A stretch of 64,000 nucleotides of DNA from Streptomyces ochraceiscleroticus (GCF_000720485.1 NZ_JOAX01000021.1:62001-126000); one strand, 5' to 3'. Numbered from the stretch's first letter, positions 8,549 to 17,928 are shown. Program-made: numbers and translations. Notes: generated by a model from the letters alone, not told the origin.

Positions 8549-9340
8549 TCACCCCTGGTCACCACCGGCCACGGGCAGCACGGACCCGGTGATGTAGGAC
8601 GCCTCGTCGGAGGCCAGGAAGCAGATCGCGGCGGCCTGCTCCTCCAGCTTCCCGTACCGCTTGAGCAGCGAGGACTCCACGGTCTGGTCGACGATCTGCT
8701 GGTACCAGACGCGCTCCTGCTCGTCGGCCGCGGCGGGTCCGCGGGCGACCCGGCGGGGCGGTGCGTCGGTGCCGCCGGGCGCGGTGGCGACGACGCGGAT
8801 GCCGTACGGGGCCGCCTCCAGCGCCAGCGCGGAGGTGATGCCGTTGACGCCGCCCTTGGCCGCGGCGTACGGGACGCGGTTGACGCCGCGGGTGGCCACC
8901 GAGGAGACGTTCACGATCGTGCCGGAGCGCTGCGCGATCAGATGCGGGAGCACCGCGTGGCAGGTCCACAGCGTCGGGAAGAGCGAGCGCTGCACCTCGG
9001 CCCGGATCTGCTCGGGCGTGTAGTGCTCGTAGGGCCTGGCCCAGATGGTGCCGCCGACGTTGTTGACCAGGACGTCGATCCGGCCGCCGAGCGCTTGGTG
9101 CGCCTCGGTGACGGCCTGCTCGGCCCCGTCGTACTGCTCCAGGTCGGCGGTGATCCCGTACGCGGTGGCACCGTCCTTGACCAGCTCCGCCGCCACCTCG
9201 TGCACGAGCTCCGCGCGGTCGACGAGCGCGACCTCGGCGCCCTCGGCGGCCAGCCGGCGCGCCACGCACTCGCCGATGCCCTGGGCGGCGCCGGTGACCA
9301 CGGCCTTCTTGCCGGCGAACCGGCCGGGGAAGTGGGTCAT
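8549..9340 (-). CDS. benD: cis-dihydrodiol benzoate dehydrogenase (1,6-dihydroxycyclohexa-2,4-diene-1-carboxylate dehydrogenase)
   Basis: 263 residues, SDR fold: TGAAQGIGE cofactor loop, NNVGG, catalytic VSSVATRG and YAAAK. It oxidises and decarboxylates the benzoate cis-diol made by BenABC to catechol, with NAD. NVGGTIWARPYEHYTPEQI and the SYITGSVLPVAGGDQG ending fit BenD/XylL rather than generic SDRs. Its ATG overlaps the benC stop as ATGA, so the two are translationally coupled. Last structural gene of the benABCD run. Confidence 0.92.
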   Translation of the reverse strand: MTHFPGRFAGKKAVVTGAAQGIGECVARRLAAEGAEVALVDRAELVHEVAAELVKDGATAYGITADLEQYDGAEQAVTEAHQALGGRIDVLVNNVGGTIWARPYEHYTPEQIRAEVQRSLFPTLWTCHAVLPHLIAQRSGTIVNVSSVATRGVNRVPYAAAKGGVNGITSALALEAAPYGIRVVATAPGGTDAPPRRVARGPAAADEQERVWYQQIVDQTVESSLLKRYGKLEEQAAAICFLASDEASYITGSVLPVAGGDQG

Positions 9341-10353
9341 CGGGCGGCGCCCGCGAGTTCGGCGGCGGCAGCGGTGCCGGAGGGGGCGAACTTCTCGTGG
9401 TGGAAGGCGGCGGGGGTGATCCCCTGCTCCTGGAGGTGGGTCCGCACGCCTTCGACCATGGGCGGCGGGCCGCAGACGTACACGTCGACCTCGCCGTCGT
9501 GCAGGTGCTCGGGCCGCAGCCGGGCCGTGACGTACTCCTTGACGCAGTGGTCGTAGGTGAAGCCGGGGATGACGGCGGCGTAGTCGGCGAGGGCCTCCAG
9601 GCGGACCAGGTCCTCGTCGGTGGAGACGCCGTAGACCAGGTGAACCGGGTGGGCCGGCGGGTCGGTGGTCATCTTCTCCAGCATGGACAGCATCGGCGCC
9701 AGGCCGGTGCCGCCGGCCAGCAGCAGCGCGGGCCGCCGGCTCTCGCGCAGGTAGAAGCTGCCCATGGGGCCGGTGAATTCGAGGCGGTCGCCGACCTGGG
9801 CGCGGTCCCGCAGATAGCCCGACATCGTGCCGTCCTCGGTGAGGCGGACGAGGAAGGAGACCTGGCTCGCGGCGGGGCCCGAGCTGAAGGAGTAGGAGCG
9901 GGTGACGTCGGTGCCCGGCACGGCCACGTTGACGTACTGGCCGGGGAGGAAGGCCGGCGCGGCGCGGTCGTCCGGCTCCAGGGTGAAGGCGACGGTGGTC
10001 TCCGACAGCTTCTCCAGGGCGACCAGGGTCGCGCCGTACGTGGCGGCGGCCGTCTTCGCGGCGTCCGACGTGGTGGGGATGCGGAGCACCAGGTCGCTCT
10101 GCGGGGTCATCTGGCAGGGCAGCGCGTATCCCTGCGCGGCCTCCTCGTCGGTCAGCGCCTCCTCGATGTAGTCCCCGCCGTCGTAACTGCCGCTCTCACA
10201 GAGGGACTTGCAGGTGCCGCAGGCGCCGTCGCGGCAGTCGAGGGGGATGTTGATGCGTGCCTTGTACGAGGCGTCGGCGACGGTTTCGTCCGGTCCGCAG
10301 GTGACGAAGCGGGTGATGCCGTCCTCGAAGCTCAGGGCGACCTGGTAGCTCAT
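9337..10353 (-). CDS. benC: benzoate 1,2-dioxygenase electron transfer component (reductase)
   Basis: 338 residues from ATG 10353 (MSYQVALSFEDG); the frame runs further up but enters benB. Domains: N-terminal plant-type 2Fe-2S ferredoxin (LDCRDGACGTCKSLCESG with the fourth cysteine in ALPCQ), FAD-binding (RSYSFSS), NADH-binding (GGTGLAPMLSML) and the C-terminal CGPPPMVEGV. It passes electrons from NADH to the BenAB oxygenase. No strong Shine-Dalgarno is seen, so translation may depend on the preceding gene 32 bases away. Overlaps benD by four bases. Confidence 0.95.
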   Translation of the reverse strand: MSYQVALSFEDGITRFVTCGPDETVADASYKARINIPLDCRDGACGTCKSLCESGSYDGGDYIEEALTDEEAAQGYALPCQMTPQSDLVLRIPTTSDAAKTAAATYGATLVALEKLSETTVAFTLEPDDRAAPAFLPGQYVNVAVPGTDVTRSYSFSSGPAASQVSFLVRLTEDGTMSGYLRDRAQVGDRLEFTGPMGSFYLRESRRPALLLAGGTGLAPMLSMLEKMTTDPPAHPVHLVYGVSTDEDLVRLEALADYAAVIPGFTYDHCVKEYVTARLRPEHLHDGEVDVYVCGPPPMVEGVRTHLQEQGITPAAFHHEKFAPSGTAAAAELAGAAR

Positions 10354-10385
10354 GGTGAACTCGATTCGGGGGGAAGGGCGGATGA

Positions 10386-10901
10386 TCAGATGTGGTAGAT
10401 GTCGACCACGTGATGAATGCAGTCGTTCTTCAGAACGACCTTCTTCTTCCTGATCAGTGGGGTCTCGCCCGAGAAGTCGATGGTGTAGAACGACGTCCCG
10501 AAGTACGGGTCGATGTTCTGGTAGCGGTAGTACAGCGTGTGCCAGTTGAAGCGGATGTCGATCTCGGCGCCGCGGCGCTCGACGACCTCCACGTTGGCGA
10601 TGTGGTGGCCGGTGCGCGGCTCGGGGAGGCTGGTCGCGCTGGAGCGGTCCGTGCGGATGCGGAAGACCCGGTCCTCCAGGCCGCCGCGGTTGGCGTAGTA
10701 GATCAGCGAGATCTCGGTCCGCGGGTCGCGGGTCAGCTCGTCGTCGTCGGCCCAGGCCGGCATCCAGAACTCGACGTCCGGGTGGTAGCACTCCAGCCAC
10801 TTCTCGAACTCGCGGTCGTCGAGGTAGCGGGCCTCGCGGTAGAGGAACTGGCGGATGTCCTCGACCGGGACATCCGGGGTGACATCTGTGGTGGTGGTCA
10901 T
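10386..10901 (-). CDS. benB: benzoate 1,2-dioxygenase small (beta) subunit
   Basis: 171 residues from ATG 10901 (MTTTTDVTPD), with CGGAGCG ahead. Cystatin-like ring-hydroxylating beta subunit: REARYLDDREFEKWLECYH near the N-terminus and RTGHHIANVEV, then NWHTLYYRYQNID. It has no redox centre; it supports the alpha subunit in an alpha3beta3 hexamer. 14 bases after benA. Confidence 0.93.
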   Translation of the reverse strand: MTTTTDVTPDVPVEDIRQFLYREARYLDDREFEKWLECYHPDVEFWMPAWADDDELTRDPRTEISLIYYANRGGLEDRVFRIRTDRSSATSLPEPRTGHHIANVEVVERRGAEIDIRFNWHTLYYRYQNIDPYFGTSFYTIDFSGETPLIRKKKVVLKNDCIHHVVDIYHI

Positions 10902-10915
10902 GGCTCGCTCCGTCC

Positions 10916-12286
10916 TTACCGGTCCTGCTGCGGGGCCGTTGCGTCCTCCGCCGCCACCGCGCGGCGCATGGTGTCCAGCCAGTAGCCGTGCTGGATCGGG
11001 TAGAGGGTCTCGTCCTCGGTGCGCGCGCCGCTCGCGATGGGGTTGATGCCGAGCTTCTTGGCGTCCTCGTCCGGGCCCTCGATCTTGTGCGCGACGCCGC
11101 GACTGAGGTCGTTCCAGGGCGCGGCCTCGGCCAGGTACGTCTTCTGGCAGGAGCGGAACTCCTCCAGGTCGTCCGGGGTGGCCATGCCGGTGGCGTTGAA
11201 GAAGTCCTCGTACTGGCGGATGCGGTTGGCGCGGGCCTCGGCGCTCTCGCCCTTGGGGGCGATGCAGTAGATCGTGACCTCGGTCCTGTCCACGGAGATC
11301 GGGCGGAAGTGCCGGATCTGGGAGCTGAACTGGTCCATCAGGTAGACGTTCGGGTACAGGCACAGATTGCGCGAGTACTCGATCATCCAGTTGGCCTTGT
11401 CCTCGCCGAACTCCGCGACCAGCTCGTCCCGGCGCTCGTTCAGCGAGCGGTTGGACGGGTCCTCCCAGCGGGTCCACAGCAGCAGGTGGCCGTGTTCGAA
11501 GGAGTAGTAGCCGCCCTTCTGGCGGGCCCAGCTCCCGGCGTCCATGTTCTTGGTGTCGTTGGCGGACTCGCCGGAGGAACGGCGGGCCGTGGTGGCCGCG
11601 TAGTTCCAGTGGGTGGCGGAGACGTGGTAGCCGTCGGCACCGTTCTCCGCCTGGACCTTCCAGTTGCCGTCGTAGGTGTAGGTGGAGGAGCCGCGCAGCA
11701 CCTCCAGGCCCTCCGGTGACTGGTCCACGATCATGTCGATGATCTTGGTGGCCTCGCCGAGGTGCTCGGTGAGCGGCAGGACGTCCGGGTTGAGGCTGCC
11801 GAAGAGGAAACCGCGGTAGTTCTCGAAGCGGGCGACCTTCGTCAGGTCGTGCGAGCCGTCCTTGTTGAACTGCTCCGGATAGCCGGCGCCGCGGCCGTCC
11901 TTGACCTTCAGCAGCTTGCCGGAGTTGTTGAAGGTCCAGCCGTGGAACGGACAGGTGAAGGTGGTGCGGTTGTCCGTCTTGCGGCGGCAGAGCATCGCGC
12001 CGCGGTGGCTGCAGGCGTTGATCAGGGCGTTCAGCTCGCCGTCCTTGCTCCGCGAGATCACCACGGGCTGGCGGCCGATGTACGTCGTGAAGTAGTCGCC
12101 GACCTCGGGGATCTGCGTCTCGTGGGCGAGGTACACCCAGTTGCCCTCGAAGATGTGCTTCATCTCCAGCTCGAAGATCTCCTCGTCCGTGAAGATCTTC
12201 CGGCGCGCCCGGTGGATGCCGTTCTCCTCGTCCTCCACCAGGGCGTCGTCCAGGATCGCCCGGGTACCGGCCGACGTCTGCGTCAT
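10916..12286 (-). CDS. benA: benzoate 1,2-dioxygenase large (alpha) subunit
   Basis: 456 residues from ATG 12286 ([10 protein letters not shown]), directly behind TTTGGAGGGACC, the strongest ribosome site of the operon. Rieske cluster ligands C92, H94, C112 and H115 (ACSHRGAML and TCPFHGW). Mononuclear iron ligands H221 and H226 ([13 protein letters not shown]). It dihydroxylates benzoate to the cis-diol carboxylate. Head of the benABCD-regulator operon and divergent from catR, with which it shares a 227-base control region holding a LysR-type site. Confidence 0.95.
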   Translation of the reverse strand: MTQTSAGTRAILDDALVEDEENGIHRARRKIFTDEEIFELEMKHIFEGNWVYLAHETQIPEVGDYFTTYIGRQPVVISRSKDGELNALINACSHRGAMLCRRKTDNRTTFTCPFHGWTFNNSGKLLKVKDGRGAGYPEQFNKDGSHDLTKVARFENYRGFLFGSLNPDVLPLTEHLGEATKIIDMIVDQSPEGLEVLRGSSTYTYDGNWKVQAENGADGYHVSATHWNYAATTARRSSGESANDTKNMDAGSWARQKGGYYSFEHGHLLLWTRWEDPSNRSLNERRDELVAEFGEDKANWMIEYSRNLCLYPNVYLMDQFSSQIRHFRPISVDRTEVTIYCIAPKGESAEARANRIRQYEDFFNATGMATPDDLEEFRSCQKTYLAEAAPWNDLSRGVAHKIEGPDEDAKKLGINPIASGARTEDETLYPIQHGYWLDTMRRAVAAEDATAPQQDR

Positions 12287-12409
12287 GGTCCCTCCAAACC
12301 TGCGTGCACGGCCCCCGTCCTGGGGCTCACGTCCGCTTTTCAGCACCATGACAGGGCGGTTACGCCGCCACCCCGGGCATTTCCCCAGGGTTCACCCAGG
12401 GCCTCATCC

Positions 12410-12424
12410 ATATTCCTTGCATAT
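12410..12424. promoter_or_regulatory. LysR-type (BenM/CatM-like) binding site between benA and catR
   Basis: ATAT-TCCTTGC-ATAT fits the ATAC-N7-GTAT consensus of BenM/CatM-type regulators with one change in each arm. It lies about 90 bases before the catR start and about 125 before the benA start, and is the only symmetric AT-rich spot in the 227-base divergent region. CatR is the obvious candidate ligand. Confidence 0.5.
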
Positions 12425-12513
12425 CAATCGGCGGGAAAAGAGTATTTCTCTCGTCTGAGAACGGCTGCCTACGATGAGCCGCATCCGGCGGCCAGGAAGC
12501 CAAGGAGGCCCTC

Positions 12514-13419
12514 ATGGAACTGCGCCACCTGCGCTATTTCGTCGCCGTCGCCGAGACCCGCCATTTCGGCCGGGCCGCGGAGAACCTGCACATGGCACAG
12601 CCACCGCTGTCCCAGGCGATCCGGCAGCTCGAGGCGGATCTCGGGGTCGAGCTCTTCACCCGCACCACCCGCCAGGTGGCCCTGACCGGGGCCGGCGAGG
12701 TCTTCCGTACCGACGCGGTGCGCATCCTGCAGTCCGTCGACGAGGCCACCACCCGTGTGCGGCGCTTCGCGAAGGGCGCGGAGGGCATTCTGCGGCTGGG
12801 GCTCACCGGAACCGCCTGCTACAAGCAGCTCCCGGAGATCGCCCGGCTGGTCAAGGAGGAGATGCCGGGAGTGGCGCTGGAGATCCACACCGAGCTGCTG
12901 ACCCCGGCGCAGGAGCTGGCCCTCACCGAGAACCGTCTCGACGTGGGCATGCTCCGGCCGCCGGTCCGCCAGGAGGGCATCGTCTGCCGGGAGGTCGCCC
13001 GGGAGCCGCTGGTACTGGCGGTCCCCGAGGACCACTGGCTGAGCGACGCGGAGAGCGCCGAGGTCGCCCAGCTCCGCCACGAGAACTTCATCATGTACGC
13101 GGTCAACTCCCGCTCCGTCGTCAATGACGCGGTCACCAGGAGCTGCCTCGCGGCGGGCTACTACCCGCACTGCGCACACGACGTCACCGAGACCTCGACC
13201 GCGCTGGCGCTCGTCGCCGCCGGCCTGGGGATCGCCCTGCTCCCCGACTCCGTCCGCTCGGTCTCCCGCGACGGCGTCGTCTTCAAGCCCGTCCGGGACG
13301 CGGAGACCGTCGGACTCGCCCTCGCCTGGCGCGAGAACGACGCCTCTCCCCTGCTGGAGACGCTGATCGGCGTCCTGGAGTCGCACGACGTATTCGTACC
13401 GGACCGCGAGGACCGATGA
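12514..13419 (+). CDS. catR: LysR-family regulator of catechol genes
   Basis: 301 residues from ATG 12514 behind CAAGGAGG. N-terminal helix-turn-helix MELRHLRYFVAVAETRHFGR, then NLHMAQPPLSQAIRQLE, followed by the effector-binding domain (LGLTGTACYKQLPEI). This LysR branch contains CatM, BenM and CatR, which respond to cis,cis-muconate and/or benzoate. It is divergent from benA and first in the cat gene run. Its stop codon TGA is embedded in the first copy of a 26-bp tandem duplication that also carries the catB start. Confidence 0.9.
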   Translation: MELRHLRYFVAVAETRHFGRAAENLHMAQPPLSQAIRQLEADLGVELFTRTTRQVALTGAGEVFRTDAVRILQSVDEATTRVRRFAKGAEGILRLGLTGTACYKQLPEIARLVKEEMPGVALEIHTELLTPAQELALTENRLDVGMLRPPVRQEGIVCREVAREPLVLAVPEDHWLSDAESAEVAQLRHENFIMYAVNSRSVVNDAVTRSCLAAGYYPHCAHDVTETSTALALVAAGLGIALLPDSVRSVSRDGVVFKPVRDAETVGLALAWRENDASPLLETLIGVLESHDVFVPDREDR

Positions 13420-13459
13420 AGAACACCGCAATCGAGGACCGATGAAGATCACCGCCATC
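13408..13459 (+). repeat. 26-bp tandem duplication across the catR/catB junction
   Basis: Copy 1 (13408-13433) and copy 2 (13434-13459) match at 24 of 26 positions; both contain GAGGACCGATGAAGA. Copy 1 holds the catR stop, copy 2 the catB start. A single ancestral unit would have had the two genes overlapping as ATGA, so the duplication split the overlap. Confidence 0.85.
13416..13445 (+). other. 9-codon mini-ORF made by the duplication
   Basis: ATG at 13416 overlaps the catR stop; the frame reads MKNTAIEDR and stops with TGA at 13443-13445, which overlaps the catB ATG (13442). The peptide copies the catB N-terminus (MKITAIEA) with one change before it leaves the duplication. If translated, it would couple catR termination to catB initiation. 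It may equally be silent. Confidence 0.4.
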
Positions 13460-14545
13460 GAGGCGATCCCGTTCGCCATCCCCTACAAGAAGCCGCTGAA
13501 GTTCGCCAGCGGCGAGGTCCACACGGCCGAACACGTCCTCGTACGCGTCCACACCGACGACGGCCCGGTGGGCGTCGCCGAGGCACCGCCCCGTCCCTTC
13601 ACCTACGGCGAGACCCAGGCGTCGATCACCGCCGTCATCGACAAGGTCTTCGCGCCGCAGCTCACGGGCCTCGCCCCGACGGCACGCGAGGCCGTGCACG
13701 CCCGGCTGAACCGCACGGTCGGCAACCCCACCGCCAAGTCGGCGGTGGACATGGCCCTTTGGGACATCATCGGGCAGTCGCTCGGCATCTCCGTCACCGA
13801 GCTGCTCGGCGGCTTCACCGACCGGATGCGGGTCTCGCACATGGTGGGCTTCGCGCCGCCGGAGCAGATGGTCGCCGAGGCGCAGCGCATCCGCGACACG
13901 TACGGCATCACCACCTTCAAGGTGAAGGTCGGCCGCCGCCCGTTCATGCTCGACGTCGAGGCGTGCCGGGCGCTGCGCGAGGGACTGGGCGACGATGTCG
14001 AGCTGTACATCGACGGCAACCGCGGCTGGACGGCGTCGGAGTCGGCCCGCGCGCTGCGCGCCATGGACGGCCTGGACCTGACGCTCGCCGAGGAGCTGTG
14101 CCCGGCCGACGACGTCATGGGCCGCCGCTGGCTGGTCTCGCACACCGACATCCCGTTCGTCGCCGACGAGAGCGCCACCCGCCCCGGCGAGGTGACCCGC
14201 GAGCTGCTGTCCGGTTCGGCGACGGCCATCAGCATCAAGACCGCCCGTACCGGCTTCACGTACTCCCAGCGCGTGCACCACCTCTGCGAGGGGCTGGGCG
14301 TCGAGGCCGTGATGGGCAATCAGATCGACGGCCAGATCGGCACGTTGTGCACCGCGGTCTTCGGATCCGCGTACGAGCTGACCGCCCGCCGGGCCGGGGA
14401 ACTGTCCAACTTCCTCGACATGAGCGACGACCTGCTCGCCGAGCCGCTGCGGATCGAGGACGGCACGCTGCGCGTCCGCGAGAGCGCGGGGCTCGGCATC
14501 GAGCTGGACCCGGAAAAGCTGGCACGTTACCGCCAGGACACCTGA
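13442..14545 (+). CDS. catB: muconate cycloisomerase
   Basis: 367 residues, enolase superfamily. Conserved KxK of the muconate-lactonising subgroup at K160/K162 (TTFKVKVG), metal ligands starting at D191 (YIDGNRGW), then AEELCPADD and VADESATRP. Converts cis,cis-muconate to muconolactone. Full length for CatB. Follows catR through the tandem duplication described above and precedes catA by 20 bases. Confidence 0.93.
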   Translation: MKITAIEAIPFAIPYKKPLKFASGEVHTAEHVLVRVHTDDGPVGVAEAPPRPFTYGETQASITAVIDKVFAPQLTGLAPTAREAVHARLNRTVGNPTAKSAVDMALWDIIGQSLGISVTELLGGFTDRMRVSHMVGFAPPEQMVAEAQRIRDTYGITTFKVKVGRRPFMLDVEACRALREGLGDDVELYIDGNRGWTASESARALRAMDGLDLTLAEELCPADDVMGRRWLVSHTDIPFVADESATRPGEVTRELLSGSATAISIKTARTGFTYSQRVHHLCEGLGVEAVMGNQIDGQIGTLCTAVFGSAYELTARRAGELSNFLDMSDDLLAEPLRIEDGTLRVRESAGLGIELDPEKLARYRQDT

Positions 14546-14565
14546 ACGACCAGAGGAGCAGAGCC

Positions 14566-15411
14566 ATGACTGACACCACTCGGGCCACCGCCGCCGCGTC
14601 CGGCGCCTCGGCGACCGAAGCGTTCCGGCAGAAGCAGCGATCCACCGCAATTAGCAGCAAGGAACGCGTCAACACCCTTGCCACCGAGGTCATTTCGGCG
14701 GTCCACGACGTCATCCGCCGCCACAAGGTGACGTACGAGGAGTACGACGCGCTGAAGGCGTGGCTGATCGGCGTCGGCCAGGACGGCGAGTGGCCGCTCT
14801 TCCTCGACGTGTGGATCGAGCACGTCGTCGAGGAGGTCGCGAACGAGAACCGCGAGGGCAGCAAGGGCACCATCGAGGGCCCCTACTACGTTCCCGACTC
14901 GCCGAAGCACGAGGCGGAGACGACCCTGCCGATGCGCGAGAACGAGGCGGGCACCCCGCTCCTCTTCCAGGGCCAGGTCACCGACGTCGAGGGCAAGCCG
15001 CTGGCCGGCGCGCACGTGGAGATGTGGCACGCCGACGACGACGGCCTGTACTCGCAGTACGCGCCGAACCTGCCGGAGTGGAACCTGCGCGGCACCGTCG
15101 TCGCCGACGACCAGGGCAACTTCAAGATCCACACGATCCAGCCCGCGCCGTACCAGATCCCCACCGACGGCTCCTGCGGCAAGCTGATCGCCGCGGCCGG
15201 GTGGCACGCCTGGCGCCCGGCCCACCTGCATCTGAAGGTGTCCGCGCCGGGCCACCAGCTCATCACCACCCAGCTCTACTTCCAGGGCGGCAGCCACGTC
15301 GAGGACGACATCGCCTCGGCCGTGAAGCCCGAGCTGATCCTCGACCCGCGCCCTGCCGCGAGCGGTACGGGCAGCGAGGTCACCTACAACTTCGTGATGG
15401 ACCGGAGCTGA
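14566..15411 (+). CDS. catA: catechol 1,2-dioxygenase
   Basis: 281 residues from ATG 14566 behind AGAGGAG. Intradiol ring-cleaving enzyme; non-haem Fe(III) ligands are Y162 (DGLYSQY), Y196 (PAPYQIP), H220 and H222 (RPAHLHL). Cleaves catechol to cis,cis-muconate. N-terminal helical dimerisation domain is present. The first 20 residues are Ala/Thr-rich and probably disordered. Gene order B-A-C follows catR. Confidence 0.95.
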   Translation: MTDTTRATAAASGASATEAFRQKQRSTAISSKERVNTLATEVISAVHDVIRRHKVTYEEYDALKAWLIGVGQDGEWPLFLDVWIEHVVEEVANENREGSKGTIEGPYYVPDSPKHEAETTLPMRENEAGTPLLFQGQVTDVEGKPLAGAHVEMWHADDDGLYSQYAPNLPEWNLRGTVVADDQGNFKIHTIQPAPYQIPTDGSCGKLIAAAGWHAWRPAHLHLKVSAPGHQLITTQLYFQGGSHVEDDIASAVKPELILDPRPAASGTGSEVTYNFVMDRS

Positions 15412-15416
15412 ACCAC

Positions 15417-15698
15417 ATGCTGTTCGCAGTGAAGATGGACGTCGCGATCCCCGCGGACCTGGATCCCGGCGTCCGGGCCGACACGATCGCCCGCGAGAAG
15501 GCGTACTCGCAGGAGCTGCAGAAGTCCGGTAAGTGGCGCCACATCTGGCGGTGCGTCGGCCAGTACTCCAATCTCAGCGTCTTCGACGTGGAGTCCAACG
15601 ACGAGCTGCACGACATCCTCTGGGGCCTGCCGCTCTTCCCCTACATGTCCATCGAGGTGACGCCGCTGGCGGTGCACCCCTCCGACATCAACGCCTGA
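15417..15698 (+). CDS. catC: muconolactone delta-isomerase
   Basis: 93 residues, standard length. MLFAVKMDVAIPADLDP at the start and KWRHIWRCVGQYSNLSVFDV in the middle are diagnostic of CatC. It moves the double bond of muconolactone to give 3-oxoadipate enol-lactone; decameric in known cases. Only five bases separate it from the catA stop, so it has no room for an independent ribosome site beyond GGAGC inside catA. Confidence 0.95.
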   Translation: MLFAVKMDVAIPADLDPGVRADTIAREKAYSQELQKSGKWRHIWRCVGQYSNLSVFDVESNDELHDILWGLPLFPYMSIEVTPLAVHPSDINA

Positions 15699-15709
15699 CG
15701 GAGCGGTTC

Positions 15710-16465
15710 ATGGACAAGGTCGTGGCCACCGCCGCTGAAGCGGTGGCGGACGTACGGGACGGCGCCTCGCTCGCCGTCGGCGGTTTCGGGCTCAGCGGCG
15801 TCCCCGACGTGCTGATCCAGGCGCTGTACGAGAACGGCGCCGGCGGGCTGGCCGTGGTCTCCAACAACTGCGGCGTGGACGGCGGCGGCCTCGGCATCCT
15901 GCTCGCCGCCGGCCGGATCGCCCGGGTGACCGGCTCCTACGTCGGCAACAACAAGGAGTTCGCCCGCCAGTACCTCGCCGGGGAACTGGAGCTGGAGCTC
16001 ACCCCGCAGGGCACGCTCGCCGAGCGGCTGCGGGCCGGCGGCTGCGGCATCCCGGCGTTCTTCACCCCGGCCGGGGTGGGCACGGACGTCGCGGACGGCG
16101 GGATGCCGCTGCGGTACGCCGCGGACGGCTCAGTAGCGAAGGCGTCGCCGCCCAAGGAGGTACGCGAGTTCGACGGCGTGCCGTATGTGATGGAGCGCGG
16201 GATCGCCACGGACTTCGCGCTCGTCCGGGCCGCGAAGGGCGACCGGCACGGCAACCTCGTGTTCAACAAGGCAGCGCGCAACTTCAATCCGCTCGCGGCG
16301 ATGGCCGGCAAGGTCACCGTCGCGGAGGTGGAGGAGCTGGTCGAGCCGGGCGTGCTGGACCCGGACGAGGTGCATCTGCCGGGCGTGTTCGTCCAGCGGG
16401 TGGTCGAGCTGACGCCCGCTCAGGCGGCGGACAAGAAGGTAGAACGAAGGACGGTGCGCGCCTGA
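15710..16465 (+). CDS. pcaI: 3-oxoadipate CoA-transferase subunit A
   Basis: 251 residues from ATG 15710 behind ACGGAGCGG. CoA-transferase family I alpha subunit: [12 protein letters not shown] (glycine loop), [25 protein letters not shown], and the [20 protein letters not shown] segment. With PcaJ it moves CoA from succinyl-CoA to 3-oxoadipate. A succinyl-CoA:acetoacetate transferase role cannot be excluded by sequence, but the position between catC and pcaD argues for the oxoadipate enzyme. Stop overlaps pcaJ start as TGATG. Confidence 0.88.
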   Translation: MDKVVATAAEAVADVRDGASLAVGGFGLSGVPDVLIQALYENGAGGLAVVSNNCGVDGGGLGILLAAGRIARVTGSYVGNNKEFARQYLAGELELELTPQGTLAERLRAGGCGIPAFFTPAGVGTDVADGGMPLRYAADGSVAKASPPKEVREFDGVPYVMERGIATDFALVRAAKGDRHGNLVFNKAARNFNPLAAMAGKVTVAEVEELVEPGVLDPDEVHLPGVFVQRVVELTPAQAADKKVERRTVRA

Positions 16466-17121
16466 TGGGCTGGACCAGGGAAGAGATGGCCGCGCGGGCC
16501 GCGTGCGAGCTGCGCGACGGCGACTACGTCAACCTCGGCATCGGGCTGCCCACGCTGGTGCCCAGCTACCTCCCCGAGGGCGTGGACGTGGTGCTGCAGT
16601 CCGAGAACGGGCTGCTCGGCGTCGGCCCGTACCCGGCCGAGGACGAGGTCGACCCGGACCTGATCAACGCGGGCAAGGAGACCGTCACGGTCCTCCCCGG
16701 CGCGGCGTTCTTCGACTCCGCGCTCTCCTTCGGGATGATCCGCGGCGGCCACATCGACACCGCGATCCTCGGCGCGATGCAGGTCTCCGCCCGCGGTGAC
16801 CTGGCGAACTGGATGATCCCGGGGAAGATGGTCAAGGGCATGGGCGGCGCGATGGACCTCGTGCACGGCGCCCGCCGGGTGGTCGTGGTCATGGACCACA
16901 CCGCCAAGGACGGCAGCCCGAAGATTGTCGAGGACTGCTCGCTGCCGCTGACCGGCCGGGCTTGCGTCCACCGGATCATCACCGACCTCGGCGTCCTGGA
17001 CGTCACCGAGGACGGTCTCGTACTGGTGGAGACCGCGCCGGGCGTCACGCCGGAGGAGATCGTCGCGCGTACGGATGCGTCCGTACGGCTTCTCGCGACG
17101 CACACTCAGGAGAGCCTGTGA
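16465..17121 (+). CDS. pcaJ: 3-oxoadipate CoA-transferase subunit B
   Basis: 218 residues. Beta subunit of family I CoA-transferases; the catalytic glutamate lies in LQSENGLLG, followed by [20 protein letters not shown] and [18 protein letters not shown]. Partner of PcaI in forming 3-oxoadipyl-CoA. Start and stop both overlap neighbours (TGATG with pcaI, GTGA with pcaD), showing tight translational coupling. Its C-terminal extension is the usual short tail. Confidence 0.9.
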   Translation: MGWTREEMAARAACELRDGDYVNLGIGLPTLVPSYLPEGVDVVLQSENGLLGVGPYPAEDEVDPDLINAGKETVTVLPGAAFFDSALSFGMIRGGHIDTAILGAMQVSARGDLANWMIPGKMVKGMGGAMDLVHGARRVVVVMDHTAKDGSPKIVEDCSLPLTGRACVHRIITDLGVLDVTEDGLVLVETAPGVTPEEIVARTDASVRLLATHTQESL

Positions 17122-17912
17122 CGTCGCTGCCCCATCACGTACTGGACGGCCCCGAGGGCGCGCCGCCACTCGTCCTCGGGCCGTCCCTCGGCACCTCGCT
17201 CGCCGTGTGGGAGCCGCAGCTGGCCGAACTCACCCGCACCCACCGCGTGCTCCGCTTCGACCTGCCGGGGCACGGCGGGACGCCGGTGAGCGTGCTGCCC
17301 GACCCCGCGCCAGGCAGCACGACCGTCGCCCACCTGGCCCGGCTCGTGCTGGACGTGGCCGATCACCACGGCTGGCGCACCTTCCACTACGCCGGCATCT
17401 CGCTCGGCGGCGCGATCGGCGCGTACCTGGCGGTGCACCACCCCGACCGGCTCGCCTCGCTCGCGATGATCTGCTCCTCGGCCCGCTTCGGCGAGCCGGC
17501 GGGCTGGCGGGAGCGCGCCGCTTCGGTGCGCGAGCACGGTACGGCGGCGATGCTGCAGCCGACGCCGGGGCGCTGGTTCGCCGATCCCGGTACGGCGGCG
17601 GGCCCGCGCGGCACGGCGCTGCTCGGCGATCTCGCCGCCGCGGACCGGGCCGGATATGCCGCCTGCTGCGACGCGCTGGCCGGCTACGACGTACGGTCCG
17701 GGCTGTGGTCGGTTTCCGCGCGCACGCTCGTCGTCGCCGGGCGCCAGGACCCGGCGACGCCGCCCGCGCACGCCCGGGAGATCGCCGACGGCATCCCGGG
17801 CGCCGCGCTCGCGGAGGTCGCGGGGGCCGCGCATCTGGCGGGCGTCGAGCGGCCGGACGCGGTGAACGCGGCGCTGCGGGTGCACTTGGACGCGGCGACG
17901 CGCGGGCGCTGA
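17118..17912 (+). CDS. pcaD: 3-oxoadipate enol-lactonase
   Basis: 264 residues from GTG 17118 ([11 protein letters not shown]), overlapping the pcaJ stop. Alpha/beta hydrolase with the nucleophile serine in [11 protein letters not shown], acid in [10 protein letters not shown] and histidine in [13 protein letters not shown]. Opens 3-oxoadipate enol-lactone to 3-oxoadipate. Not fused to a carboxymuconolactone decarboxylase domain, unlike PcaL of several Streptomyces, which fits service on the catechol branch. Last gene of the cat-pca run; the thiolase PcaF is not in the window. Confidence 0.88.
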   Translation: MTSLPHHVLDGPEGAPPLVLGPSLGTSLAVWEPQLAELTRTHRVLRFDLPGHGGTPVSVLPDPAPGSTTVAHLARLVLDVADHHGWRTFHYAGISLGGAIGAYLAVHHPDRLASLAMICSSARFGEPAGWRERAASVREHGTAAMLQPTPGRWFADPGTAAGPRGTALLGDLAAADRAGYAACCDALAGYDVRSGLWSVSARTLVVAGRQDPATPPAHAREIADGIPGAALAEVAGAAHLAGVERPDAVNAALRVHLDAATRGR

Positions 17913-17928
17913 CGTTCGTACGGCCGCT

